NCBI GenBank assembly: GCA_030830765.1
Contig: JAURMJ010000370.1
Coordinates: 1-11,759 of the forward strand
DNA: 11,759 nt
Direction: 5' to 3'
From: Quisquiliibacterium sp.
Lineage (GTDB): Bacteria; Pseudomonadota; Gammaproteobacteria; Burkholderiales; Burkholderiaceae_E
A program made the translations under genes and the position numbers. The notes beneath the pieces were generated by a model. It was not told the origin of the DNA and searched no databases. It saw only the letters and a list, made by a program, of their open reading frames with translations. Positions 1 to 7,260 of the stretch are shown piece after piece (position 1 is the first letter of the stretch; the number at the start of each line of letters is the position of its first letter).

Positions 1-1
1 G

Positions 2-34
2 CCGTCGAAAAACGATCCGGGAGAACGGGCATGA
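2..34 (+). CDS. Possible 3' end of an upstream gene overlapping the efflux lipoprotein start
   Basis: The frame beginning at base 2 is open from the window edge and reads ten codons ending ...GERA before a TGA at 32-34. That TGA overlaps the ATG at 31-33 as ATGA, the usual sign of translational coupling in an operon. NodT-type outer-membrane factors are commonly the last gene after a periplasmic adaptor and an inner-membrane pump, so this could be the tail of such a pump gene. Only about ten codons are visible, so the product cannot be named. The frame starting at base 3 is also open (to a TGA at 51-53) and is an alternative. Confidence 0.3.
   Translation, partial: PSKNDPGERA
19..25 (+). promoter_or_regulatory. 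Shine-Dalgarno sequence for the efflux lipoprotein gene
   Basis: GGGAGAA lies 5 to 7 nt before the ATG at 31, a strong match to the anti-Shine-Dalgarno complement at normal spacing. It supports the start at 31 over the downstream in-frame ATG at 88, which has no comparable site, even though the start at 31 gives an unusually long region before the signal-peptide core. Confidence 0.6.
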
Positions 35-1638
35 AGGCGCTTGGAGGCACTGATCGCCTGCGCATCATGCGGCCAGGCCGTCTCGGAATGGACCAACGGC
101 GTTTGCCGCGAGACGCGAGTCAGGGTCCTTGGGTCCGCTCGCTGCTTGGCGCAGCACTGCTCGCGATGGTGACCGGCTGCATGACGGTCGGCCCCGAGTA
201 TCAACGCCCTCAGATCGACTTGCCGGATCGCTATGCGGGACGCAGTGATCAGATCCTGGGCCGCCAACCGGATACGCCCTCACCCGGTTCGATCAACGGG
301 GCTTCAGATAAGTCAGCGCGCGCGGCCAGTCCTTCGGCCACCCGCTGGTGGCTGCTGTTCGGTGATGCGCGGTTGAACACGCTCATGAACCAGGCGCTTG
401 CCCGCAATACGGATCTTCAGGCTGCATCTGCGCGGATTGAGGAGGCCGATGCGCTGGCGCGTGAAGCTGGCGCTGCCATGCTGCCCGCCGTGAATCTGGG
501 GGCCAGCGGTGGTCGACTGCAGACAAAGAACCTGCTGGCTCCAAACTCGGTCTTGCGCAGCAACAATCTGCAGCTTAATGCGCTGGCTTCCTATGAAATC
601 GACTTCTGGGGCCGGCTGCGTCGCGCCTCCGAGTCAGCGCGGGCGCAGGCATTGGCCAGTCGAGAGGCGGCCGATGTGCTCAGACTGACGACAACCGGAC
701 TGATCGCCCAGGCCTGGTTCTCGTTGAAAGCTCTTGATGCACAGATCGCGCTTTCGGGTTCGACTCTGGCTGCCCGACAAGCGCAGCAGGACCTGTTGCA
801 GTTGCGGGTTGCCGCAGGTACAAACTCGGCGCTGGAGCTGGAACAGGCCCGCATCGCACGGGCCGATGCCTCGACCCAGCTGCGCGAACTGCAGCGCCAG
901 CGCGAACTTGCACAAACGCTGCTGGGCCGGCTAGTTGCGCAGCCAGCCCTGCAGATTGCAAGCGCCGTCAGCGGAAAAACGGATCTGCTGGCCACGCTGC
1001 CGGCCCCCCCGCTGCCACCGATCGGGCTGCCCTCTGAGCTTCTGACCCGACGACCAGACATCAGACAAGCTGAGCAGGCACTGATTGCAGCCAATGCGCA
1101 GATCGGCGTCGCACGTGCCGCGATGCTGCCATCAATCTCATTGACAGCCAGCTACGGTGCTCAGAGCAGCGCACTTGCATCGCTGCTGAACGAGAGCGCA
1201 CGCATCTGGTCGCTCGGATTCGGACTGTCGCTTCCGATCTTTGACGGCGGGCGACTCCAGGCCCGGGTGGACCAGGCCAGTGCACGGCAGAAGCAGGCGC
1301 TTGCCGCCTACCAGGGTGCGGCGCAGACCGCGTTCCGGGAGGTCAGCGATGCCCTGATTTCATCGACTGCAGCCAGCCAACAGGAAGTCGATCTGAACGC
1401 CAAACTGATCGCAAGCCAGCGTGCGCTGGCCCTGGCTAATCTGCGTCATGAAGCCGGGTATTCTGCGTATCTTGAGGTCCTGGATGCGCAACGCAGCCTG
1501 AATGCCGCGCAACAGGATGCCGTCCGTAACAGGCAGGCAAGGCTGCAGGCATCGGTCGAGCTGTTCAAAGCACTGTCCGGCGGATGGGAGCAAATCACGC
1601 CTTCAAGCAACGATCGAAACCCTAGTCATTCGAACTAA
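31..1638 (+). CDS. RND/MFS-type efflux outer-membrane lipoprotein (NodT/OprM family)
   Basis: This is a TolC-like outer-membrane channel lipoprotein that would carry substrates from an inner-membrane pump and periplasmic adaptor to the outside. A hydrophobic stretch (about residues 37-48) leads to a lipobox ending V-T-G-C, with Cys50 as the predicted lipidated residue. The mature start (MTVGPEYQRP) is the family hallmark. Two OEP-type alpha-helical/beta-barrel repeats follow, with the typical motifs YEIDFWGRLRR (about 189-199), LLTRRPDIRQAEQAL (about 338-352) and a GGRLQARVDQA-like segment in the second repeat. At 535 residues it is slightly longer than usual, because about 49 residues precede the lipobox Cys. 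Start 31 is chosen for its Shine-Dalgarno and ATGA overlap; ATG at 88 would give a more normal 30-residue signal peptide. The family is certain; the pump partner and substrate are not visible. Confidence 0.93.
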   Translation: MKALGGTDRLRIMRPGRLGMDQRRLPRDASQGPWVRSLLGAALLAMVTGCMTVGPEYQRPQIDLPDRYAGRSDQILGRQPDTPSPGSINGASDKSARAASPSATRWWLLFGDARLNTLMNQALARNTDLQAASARIEEADALAREAGAAMLPAVNLGASGGRLQTKNLLAPNSVLRSNNLQLNALASYEIDFWGRLRRASESARAQALASREAADVLRLTTTGLIAQAWFSLKALDAQIALSGSTLAARQAQQDLLQLRVAAGTNSALELEQARIARADASTQLRELQRQRELAQTLLGRLVAQPALQIASAVSGKTDLLATLPAPPLPPIGLPSELLTRRPDIRQAEQALIAANAQIGVARAAMLPSISLTASYGAQSSALASLLNESARIWSLGFGLSLPIFDGGRLQARVDQASARQKQALAAYQGAAQTAFREVSDALISSTAASQQEVDLNAKLIASQRALALANLRHEAGYSAYLEVLDAQRSLNAAQQDAVRNRQARLQASVELFKALSGGWEQITPSSNDRNPSHSN

Positions 1639-1657
1639 TTTGATAGGAATTCAAGAT

Positions 1658-2422
1658 ATGCCAGGTCCTTTGTTCGAAAACCGAATCGTTCTGATCACTG
1701 GGGCCGCGACCGGTATTGGCCGTGCCAGCGCCCTGGCCTTTGCCCGCGAAGGCGCGAGCCTGGCGCTGGTCGACATCGATACCGTGCAGATGGAGCAGAC
1801 TGCCAAGGAAGCAGGCGAGCTCGGAGCGAAGACCCTGTGTCTGCAAGTCGATGTCGCGCAAGTTGCGCAGGTCCAGAAGATGGTCAGCGACACGGTCTCG
1901 CATTTCGGACGCCTGGACTGTGCATTCAACAATGCCGGCGTCGCGGGCGGCATCCTGGATCTTGCGCAGAGCACCGAGGAAAACTGGGATCGCGTGATCA
2001 ACATTAATCTGAAAAGCGTCTGGGCCTGCATGAAATATGAACTGCAGCAGATGCTCACCCAGGGCAGCGGCTCGATCGTGAATACCGCCTCGGTCCTCGG
2101 TCTGGTTGGTGGACCGGTGTCGCCTGCCTACACGGCCAGCAAGCATGGCGTCATCGGATTGACGAAATCAGCCGCAATCGCCTACGCGCCGAAAGGCGTT
2201 CGGATCAACGCGGTCTGCCCCGGATACATCGAGACTCCGCTGATTGACAAAGTCATGACGGCCAATCCCGAGTACCGTCCGCAGGTGATCGCCCGTCATC
2301 CGATCGGTCGCATGGGCACTGCAGAGGAAATTGCCGCGGCAGTGCTCTGGCTCAGCTCGGATTCCGCTTCATTTGTCACCGGCCTGGGGCTTGCAGCAGA
2401 CGGCGGTTTGACCGCGCAATAA
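1658..2422 (+). CDS. Classical short-chain dehydrogenase/reductase (SDR), NAD-type
   Basis: This is a 254-residue cytosolic NAD(P)-dependent oxidoreductase with a Rossmann fold. All classical SDR landmarks are present: the dinucleotide loop TGAATGIG (14-21), NNAG (91-94), and the catalytic tetrad Asn117, Ser145, Tyr158 and Lys162 (YTASK). Asp39 at the end of the second strand predicts NAD rather than NADP. The PGYIETP motif and the C-terminal GLAADGG segment are typical of FabG/glucose-dehydrogenase-like members. The frame is open upstream into the efflux gene, but homology begins at MPGPLFENRIVLITG, and AGGA at 1645-1648 sits 9 nt before this ATG. The 19 bp gap to the efflux lipoprotein suggests co-transcription. 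The substrate cannot be told from sequence; automatic names such as glucose 1-dehydrogenase would be over-calls. Confidence 0.93.
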   Translation: MPGPLFENRIVLITGAATGIGRASALAFAREGASLALVDIDTVQMEQTAKEAGELGAKTLCLQVDVAQVAQVQKMVSDTVSHFGRLDCAFNNAGVAGGILDLAQSTEENWDRVININLKSVWACMKYELQQMLTQGSGSIVNTASVLGLVGGPVSPAYTASKHGVIGLTKSAAIAYAPKGVRINAVCPGYIETPLIDKVMTANPEYRPQVIARHPIGRMGTAEEIAAAVLWLSSDSASFVTGLGLAADGGLTAQ

Positions 2423-2424
2423 GG

Positions 2425-2454
2425 GCTTGATCTGCATTGGATCGCGTTTCAAGC
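2425..2454. terminator. Weak inverted repeat in the convergent gap
   Basis: GCTTGA at 2425-2430 and TCAAGC at 2449-2454 form a perfect 6 bp inverted repeat with an 18 nt loop, just after the SDR stop and inside the 86 bp gap between convergent genes. There is no T-run on either strand, so it is not a canonical intrinsic terminator. Its position is where termination for both operons would be expected, but termination could equally be Rho-dependent. Confidence 0.2.
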
Positions 2455-2508
2455 GGTCTGAGGCGCCGGCACCGGACTGACCTGGACCCGAATCAGGCGC
2501 TCGCTGCG

Positions 2509-4134
2509 TCAGGTCTGGTCAGAATCCGAGTCAGCCGACTCGGCCCCAAGCAGTGCCTGCGAGTCGGCATCTGGCAAGGCTTCAACGCCGCGCAGCTTGC
2601 GCTCGATTGCTCGGGAGCGCGTCTCATAACTGCCCAGCGTCTGCGAGGCCCGATCGACCTGCTCACGGGCCTTGGCCATCATGTCACCGAACTTGCCGAA
2701 CTCGGTCTTGACCGCGCCCAGGATCTGCCAGACCTCACTGGAACGTTTCTCGACGGCCAGCGTGCGAAAGCCCATCTGCAGGCTTGAAAGAATGGCAGCC
2801 AGCGTGGTCGGACCCGCAACGACGACGCGATGCAGACGCTGCAGCTCATCGAGCAATCCGGGGCGACGCAGTGCCTCGGCATAAAGCCCTTCGACCGGCA
2901 GGAACATCAGCGCGAAATCGGTGGTGTGCGGCGGCGCGATGTATTTGTCGCGGATGGTCCGGGCTTCAGTCTTGAGTCGAGCTTCAAGCTGCTTGCCGGC
3001 TTGCTCGGCCCCGACCGGATCGGCATTCTCCTGCGCCTGCAGAAGCCGTTCATAATCTTCTCGCGGGAACTTCGCATCGATCGGCAACCAGACGGGCTGA
3101 TCGCTGCCCTTGCCTGGCAGCCGGATCGCGAACTCGACCCGATCACCAGAGCCCGGTACCGTCGCAATGTTCTCGGCGTACTGCTCGGCCACCAGCAATT
3201 GTTCCAACAGCGAGGCCAGTTGCACCTCGCCCCAGATACCGCGTGTCTTCACATTGCTCAGGACGCGTTTCAGATCACCGACATCAGAGGCCAGCGCCTG
3301 CATTTCGCCCAGGCCGCGATGCACTTGCTCAAGCCGCTCAGAGACGTGTTTGAACGATTCGCTAAGCCGCTGCTCCAGCGTTGCGTGCAGTTTTTCATCG
3401 ACCGTCATGCGCATCTGCTCAAGCTTGTTGGCATTGTCGGTCTGCAGTTCACGCAGCTTACTTTCAAGCGTTGCACGCACCTCGGTCAGCTTGGTCTCAT
3501 TACCTCGCGCGATTTCGCCCAGGCGCAACGACTGAGCCTCGCCGAAGGCACGCAGCGTCGTTGCCAACTCCTCGCGGGCTCGCTTTGCATCCTGCGTGAA
3601 GGCTTCACGATTCAGACGCGCGTCCTCAGACAAGGCCTCGCGGGTTTGACGGGCATCCGCCTGAAGGGTCTCGCGCATTTGGCGTGCGTCAGTCTGCAAG
3701 GTCTCGCGCAATGCAGTCAGGCGCTGTTCGTTAGCCTCGGTCAGCCGCGTCAGCTGCTGCGCGAACCCGTCGATCTGAGCGTTCTGCACATTGGCAATCG
3801 CGCTCATCTGCTGGTTCAGCGCGGTGCCAAACTGCGAAACCGACGCTGACAACTCGCTGCGCCCCTGCTGCGCCTGGTGCGAAAGATGTTCAATCAGAGC
3901 AAGCTCCAGCTGCCGCATTGCAGCTGACTGCTGTTGCGCCAATTCGGTCTGATGCAAGCGAAGCGCCGTAGCCGACTGCTCGATCAGTTCACGCTGACGT
4001 TGCTCGAATTCGGCAAGTCGCACCGACAGATCGGGCCCGCGCCACAACACCAGCAGCAGCGAAACCAGCAAGGCCAGGGCCGAGCAGCCGACCGCCGCCA
4101 GCAGCAGATTTTCAGTTGAAAGCAATCCCTGCAT
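2509..4134 (-). CDS. rmuC: DNA recombination protein RmuC
   Basis: This membrane-anchored protein limits inversions and other rearrangements at short inverted repeats in E. coli; its core is related to restriction-endonuclease-like folds. Here 541 residues show an N-terminal membrane helix (about 9-30), a long coiled coil (about 35-290) and the RmuC core (about 240-510). The core carries the hallmark segments VHRGLGEMQ (271-279), RGIWGEVQL (298-306), the WLPIDAKFP segment (349-357), the FLPVEGLYAEA segment (411-421) and the AGPTTLAA segment (440-447). Residues 142-196 form five tandem 11-residue repeats. The tail after about 515 is acidic and low in complexity. The ATG lies 3 nt after the stop of the globin gene, so the two are almost certainly one transcript, probably translationally coupled. 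It converges with the SDR gene. Confidence 0.96.
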   Translation of the reverse strand: MQGLLSTENLLLAAVGCSALALLVSLLLVLWRGPDLSVRLAEFEQRQRELIEQSATALRLHQTELAQQQSAAMRQLELALIEHLSHQAQQGRSELSASVSQFGTALNQQMSAIANVQNAQIDGFAQQLTRLTEANEQRLTALRETLQTDARQMRETLQADARQTREALSEDARLNREAFTQDAKRAREELATTLRAFGEAQSLRLGEIARGNETKLTEVRATLESKLRELQTDNANKLEQMRMTVDEKLHATLEQRLSESFKHVSERLEQVHRGLGEMQALASDVGDLKRVLSNVKTRGIWGEVQLASLLEQLLVAEQYAENIATVPGSGDRVEFAIRLPGKGSDQPVWLPIDAKFPREDYERLLQAQENADPVGAEQAGKQLEARLKTEARTIRDKYIAPPHTTDFALMFLPVEGLYAEALRRPGLLDELQRLHRVVVAGPTTLAAILSSLQMGFRTLAVEKRSSEVWQILGAVKTEFGKFGDMMAKAREQVDRASQTLGSYETRSRAIERKLRGVEALPDADSQALLGAESADSDSDQT

Positions 4135-4137
4135 GGC

Positions 4138-4578
4138 TTAACCCGCGCGATTGCGCATCCAGTCGGCGGTGCCGTAAAACGATTCAAGTAGCCTGTCGAG
4201 CAGCGGTTGCTCAACGCCGACATCCTGCATCGCACGCCCCATGCAGACCATCCACTGGTCACGCTCACTGCTGCCGATCGGAAACGGAAGGTGACGAGCG
4301 CGCAGGCGCGGATGACCGAAACGCTCGATGTAATGGTTCGGCCCGCCCATCCAGCCACACAGGAACCAGTGCAGCTTGTCGCGCGAGCCATCAAGCGAGA
4401 CCGGATGCAGTGCACGGATGCCTGCAAATTCAGGCTCAAGCTCCATCAGGTCGTAAAACCGGTCGACCAATCCACGCACCTTTTCCTCGCCGCCGATCAA
4501 CTCGAAAGCGGTCGCTTGTGGGTCTGACTGCCCGACAGCATCAGTCTGCTTGTCTTGCCTGGATTGATCGGTGCTCAT
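4138..4578 (-). CDS. Group II truncated haemoglobin (trHbO type)
   Basis: This is a 146-residue single-domain haem protein of the 2-on-2 globin fold. Group II members bind O2 tightly and are linked to oxygen or NO/peroxide chemistry in the cytoplasm. Visible landmarks are Tyr42 (B10) in RFYDLM, the proximal histidine His96 (F8) in the GHPRLRARHLPFPI segment (88-101), and Trp109 (G8), diagnostic of groups II and III. The 13-residue spacing from F8 to G8 matches Mycobacterium HbO. By eye alignment the CD1 position is His58 rather than Tyr, a variant known among proteobacterial members. About 22 polar residues precede the globin core, longer than minimal members. The 139 bp gap upstream contains the GTCTCAGAC repeat array. 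No strong Shine-Dalgarno sequence precedes the ATG. The gene is followed directly by rmuC. Confidence 0.93.
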   Translation of the reverse strand: MSTDQSRQDKQTDAVGQSDPQATAFELIGGEEKVRGLVDRFYDLMELEPEFAGIRALHPVSLDGSRDKLHWFLCGWMGGPNHYIERFGHPRLRARHLPFPIGSSERDQWMVCMGRAMQDVGVEQPLLDRLLESFYGTADWMRNRAG

Positions 4579-4663
4579 CAGATATCGGGATCTCGGTCAG
4601 AAAGTGCAAATCACAAAGGCGTGCAGCTCAACAACAGCGTAGTTGCGAGGATACCCCGTGGAC

Positions 4664-4724
4664 AGACATCCATGCAGTCTCAGACCATTCAGCCAATCTA
4701 AGACTCTCCGCGCAGTCTCAGACC
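4664..4724. repeat. Array of GTCT-N-AGAC palindromes with 19 bp period, possible operator
   Basis: GCAGTCTCAGACC occurs twice exactly (4674-4686 and 4712-4724). Each copy contains the odd palindrome GTCTCAGAC, centred at 4681 and 4719. Midway, at 4696-4704, lies ATCTAAGAC, two mismatches away and centred at 4700, so the three centres are exactly 19 bp apart. A further AGAC half-site at 4664-4667 follows at 18 bp spacing. The array begins over the ybbP stop codon and extends into the gap upstream of the globin-rmuC pair. Palindromic units with near-two-turn spacing suggest a cooperative protein-binding site, possibly an operator or activator site for the globin promoter. This is inference; I do not recognise the motif. 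Confidence 0.4.
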
Positions 4725-7213
4725 GCCCGCAGCGAAGCCAGCGGCGGTGCCTTGAGCACACCCCGCAGACTGAACCAGCCGGCGACGATGGCCAGCAAAG
4801 CACCGGCACCGACACCCATGACCAGACTGCTCCAGCGCGCGTCGTAACCAAACTGGAAGATCTCGCGCGCAAGGACGGCGCCAATTGCGATCGAACCGGC
4901 CGCGGCCAGCAGGCCGGCCAGAGCACCCGACAGACCAAGCTCCCAGAGCTGTGCCCGCGATAACTGACGGCTTGAAGCTCCCAGCGCACGCATCAGCGCA
5001 GCCTCGCGCAGTCGCTCATCGCGCGATGAGGCAAGTGCCGTGTACAGCACTGCAACCCCTGCTCCAAGTGTGAGTACAAACAGGAACTGCACAGCCTGCA
5101 CAACCTGTTCGAGCATCGTCTGAACCTGACGAAGGATGTTGCCAGTATCGAAAACCGTCAGGTTACGGAATTCATTCACCAGTTGCGCGTCAACAGCGGG
5201 CTGCCCGGGCTGTTGATGGAACGCAGTGATCAGCGACTGCGGCGCCTCGCGCAACGCGGCAGGCGAAGCAATCATGAAGAAGTTGACCTTCATGGAATCC
5301 CAACTCAGTTTGCGAACGCTGCTCAAGCGCATCTCGATGGCTTCGCCGGCCACCTCAAAACGCAACTGATCGCCAAGCTTCAGGCCGAGTGTTTCCAGGA
5401 TGCCCGCTTCGGCCGAGACTTCGCGTGCCTCTGGTGAAAACCAATTGCCCGCGACGATCCGATTATGTCCAGGTAATTCGTCGGTGTAGGACAGGTTGAA
5501 TTCACGATCGACCAGTCTTCGCGCCCGCTCGCCCTCGAAATCGTCGATCGACACCGGTCGGTCGTTGATGGCCACCAACCTGCCGCGTACCATCGGATAA
5601 AGCTGCGGCTCCCTGATGCCGTTACGCACGAGAGACGCTACAACAGCCTCTCGTTGATCTGGCTGAATATTGATCACGAAACGGTTCGGGGCATCGGGCG
5701 GGCTTGATTGGCGCCAACTGTCGATCAGGTCAGTGCGGGTAATCGTCAGCAACATCAACGCCATCAACCCCACTGAGATCGCAACCGTCTGCGCGATTGT
5801 CGCGGACTGCCGGCGCGACCAGGACGCCAGCGCAAGACGCAGCGCAGGGCTGCGCAGTCGCTCGCCGGCGATGCGCCGCAGCGGCGCGATCAGCCGCATC
5901 GCCAGCCAGACCAGGATCACAAAGACCAGCGCGCCACCAGCAAACCCGCTCAGCGCAATGAACGCCAGCTTGCGATCGCCGGCAAACCAGAGCAGCAAGG
6001 CCGAGAAGGCGACCAGCGCAACCACACCGGCCAGAAGCGGCGACGCACGCGTGGCGCCCAGCTCGCGTCGCAGCACCCGCAGCGGCGGTACGCCCGAAAG
6101 CTTCAGAAAAGGCATCGAACCGAAACCGATCAGCAGCACCAGGCCGGCCAGCACGCCTTGCAACGCCGGACCGAAACCGGGCAACGGCAAGGCAATACTG
6201 ATCAGCGGCGCAATGCTGGCTACCAGCCCAAAATGTACGATCCAGCCCAGCAACGCTCCCGCGAGACCTGCACCCAGCGCGATCCAGAACAGTTCAAGAC
6301 CGAGCAGACTGAGCAGACTGCGCTGCCGGATGCCAATCGCCCGCATCACCGCGCAGGCATCCAGATGCCGTTCAGCAAATCGCCGCGCGGCCAGACCGAT
6401 CGCGACAGCGGCAATCAGCGCTGACAGCAGCCCGACCAGGGCCAGAAAGCGTTCGGCGCGATCCAAGGTGTTGCGCAGTTCGGGACGTCCGGTTTCCAGT
6501 GACTCGATGCGGATTCCCGGACCCAGTCCGCGTCTGGCCCATGACTCGAACTGGGAGACCGCAGGCAGTTCGCCAGCGACCATCAGGCGGTAGGTGATGC
6601 GGCTTGCCGGCTGCACCAACCCACTGACCGGCAGGTCGTCAACATGCATCAGCGCACGCGGCGCAAAATTGACAAAATTGGCACCCCGATCTGGTTCCAG
6701 CGTGATGACCCGGTCGATCCGCAGGCCGGACCGGCCAAGTTCCACGACAGTGCCCGGCTGGACTCCGAGTGCCTGTAACAGTTGTCCGTCGACCCAGACG
6801 GTGCCGCGGGCAGGCACGCCTTGCGCTTCAGCATCAGCCTGTCCGGGGGCGGCAGCCGTGCGCAGGCGTCCACGCAGCGGGTAAGCCTGCGACACCGCCT
6901 TGATCGAAACCAGCTGCGGCAGCCCGCCGGCACTGGCCATGCTGGGAAAATTGAGCGTCACCGCAGTCTGCAACCCGAGCGCCTCGGCCTGAGCCTTCCA
7001 CTGGGGTCCAAGCGGCTGATCCGAGGCGATCACCAAATCACCGCCCAGCAACTGCCGGGCTTCCAGCGACAGGGCTTGCCGCATCCGATCGACGAAAAAT
7101 CCGACACTGCTGATTGAGGCGACCGCGATCACCAATGCAAGCAGCAACAGGCGCAACTCGCCGGCACGCAAGTCGCGCGCGGTCAACGTCAATGAAAACC
7201 GGATCAGATTCAC
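4718..7213 (-). CDS. FtsX-like ABC transporter permease, YbbP family
   Basis: This large inner-membrane protein of 831 residues is close in length to E. coli YbbP (about 804). Members are permease subunits of MacB/LolCDE-like ABC systems that move or extract hydrophobic molecules rather than import solutes. It has an N-terminal membrane helix (about 20-40), a periplasmic domain (about 45-250), a first FtsX unit (about 255-375), further helices (about 393-440), a second N-terminal-like helix near 475-490 with a second periplasmic domain (about 505-700), and a C-terminal FtsX unit (about 705-818). Family signatures seen are NFVNFAPRALMH (179-190), PPDAPNRFVINIQPDQ (505-520) and SWDSMKVNFFMI (637-648). 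The start is GTG, with AGGAAGG 12 nt upstream. The usual partner ATPase (YbbA) is not beside it. EamA lies 47 bp upstream on the same strand. Confidence 0.92.
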   Translation of the reverse strand: MNLIRFSLTLTARDLRAGELRLLLLALVIAVASISSVGFFVDRMRQALSLEARQLLGGDLVIASDQPLGPQWKAQAEALGLQTAVTLNFPSMASAGGLPQLVSIKAVSQAYPLRGRLRTAAAPGQADAEAQGVPARGTVWVDGQLLQALGVQPGTVVELGRSGLRIDRVITLEPDRGANFVNFAPRALMHVDDLPVSGLVQPASRITYRLMVAGELPAVSQFESWARRGLGPGIRIESLETGRPELRNTLDRAERFLALVGLLSALIAAVAIGLAARRFAERHLDACAVMRAIGIRQRSLLSLLGLELFWIALGAGLAGALLGWIVHFGLVASIAPLISIALPLPGFGPALQGVLAGLVLLIGFGSMPFLKLSGVPPLRVLRRELGATRASPLLAGVVALVAFSALLLWFAGDRKLAFIALSGFAGGALVFVILVWLAMRLIAPLRRIAGERLRSPALRLALASWSRRQSATIAQTVAISVGLMALMLLTITRTDLIDSWRQSSPPDAPNRFVINIQPDQREAVVASLVRNGIREPQLYPMVRGRLVAINDRPVSIDDFEGERARRLVDREFNLSYTDELPGHNRIVAGNWFSPEAREVSAEAGILETLGLKLGDQLRFEVAGEAIEMRLSSVRKLSWDSMKVNFFMIASPAALREAPQSLITAFHQQPGQPAVDAQLVNEFRNLTVFDTGNILRQVQTMLEQVVQAVQFLFVLTLGAGVAVLYTALASSRDERLREAALMRALGASSRQLSRAQLWELGLSGALAGLLAAAGSIAIGAVLAREIFQFGYDARWSSLVMGVGAGALLAIVAGWFSLRGVLKAPPLASLRAV

Positions 7214-7242
7214 TGCTCGAAAACGCCTTCCTGATGCTTCAT
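7210..7242 (-). other. Ten-codon mini-ORF overlapping the ybbP start
   Basis: ATG at 7242-7240 opens a ten-codon frame (MKHQEGVFEQ) whose TGA at 7212-7210 overlaps the GTG start of the YbbP-family gene as GTGA. This geometry would permit coupled reinitiation at the weak GTG start. A ten-codon frame in a 47 bp gap is easily produced by chance, and no clear Shine-Dalgarno sequence precedes it, so I record it as a possibility only. Confidence 0.15.
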
Positions 7243-7260
7243 GAATGGACCGCCCCCACC

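Noticed and set aside
1502..1657. Upstream extension of the SDR frame into the efflux gene
   Set aside because: The extra residues overlap the efflux coding region and do not resemble an SDR N-terminus; the ATG at 1658 has a Shine-Dalgarno sequence and begins the homology.
2830..3849. Long plus-strand open frame (339 codons) antisense to rmuC
   Set aside because: It lies wholly inside rmuC, which has clear family motifs on the minus strand. High GC and the codon pattern of the real gene keep the opposite frame open; the translation shows no recognisable domain.
4579..4717. TATCCT (minus strand, about 4648-4653) as the -10 box of a globin promoter
   Set aside because: It would place the repeat array just upstream, which is attractive, but no reasonable -35 box lies 16-18 bp before it.
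5670..6593. Plus-strand open frame of 307 codons antisense to the YbbP-type permease
   Set aside because: The translation is a Ser/Arg/Pro-rich composition typical of an antisense shadow, and it lies within a well-supported permease.
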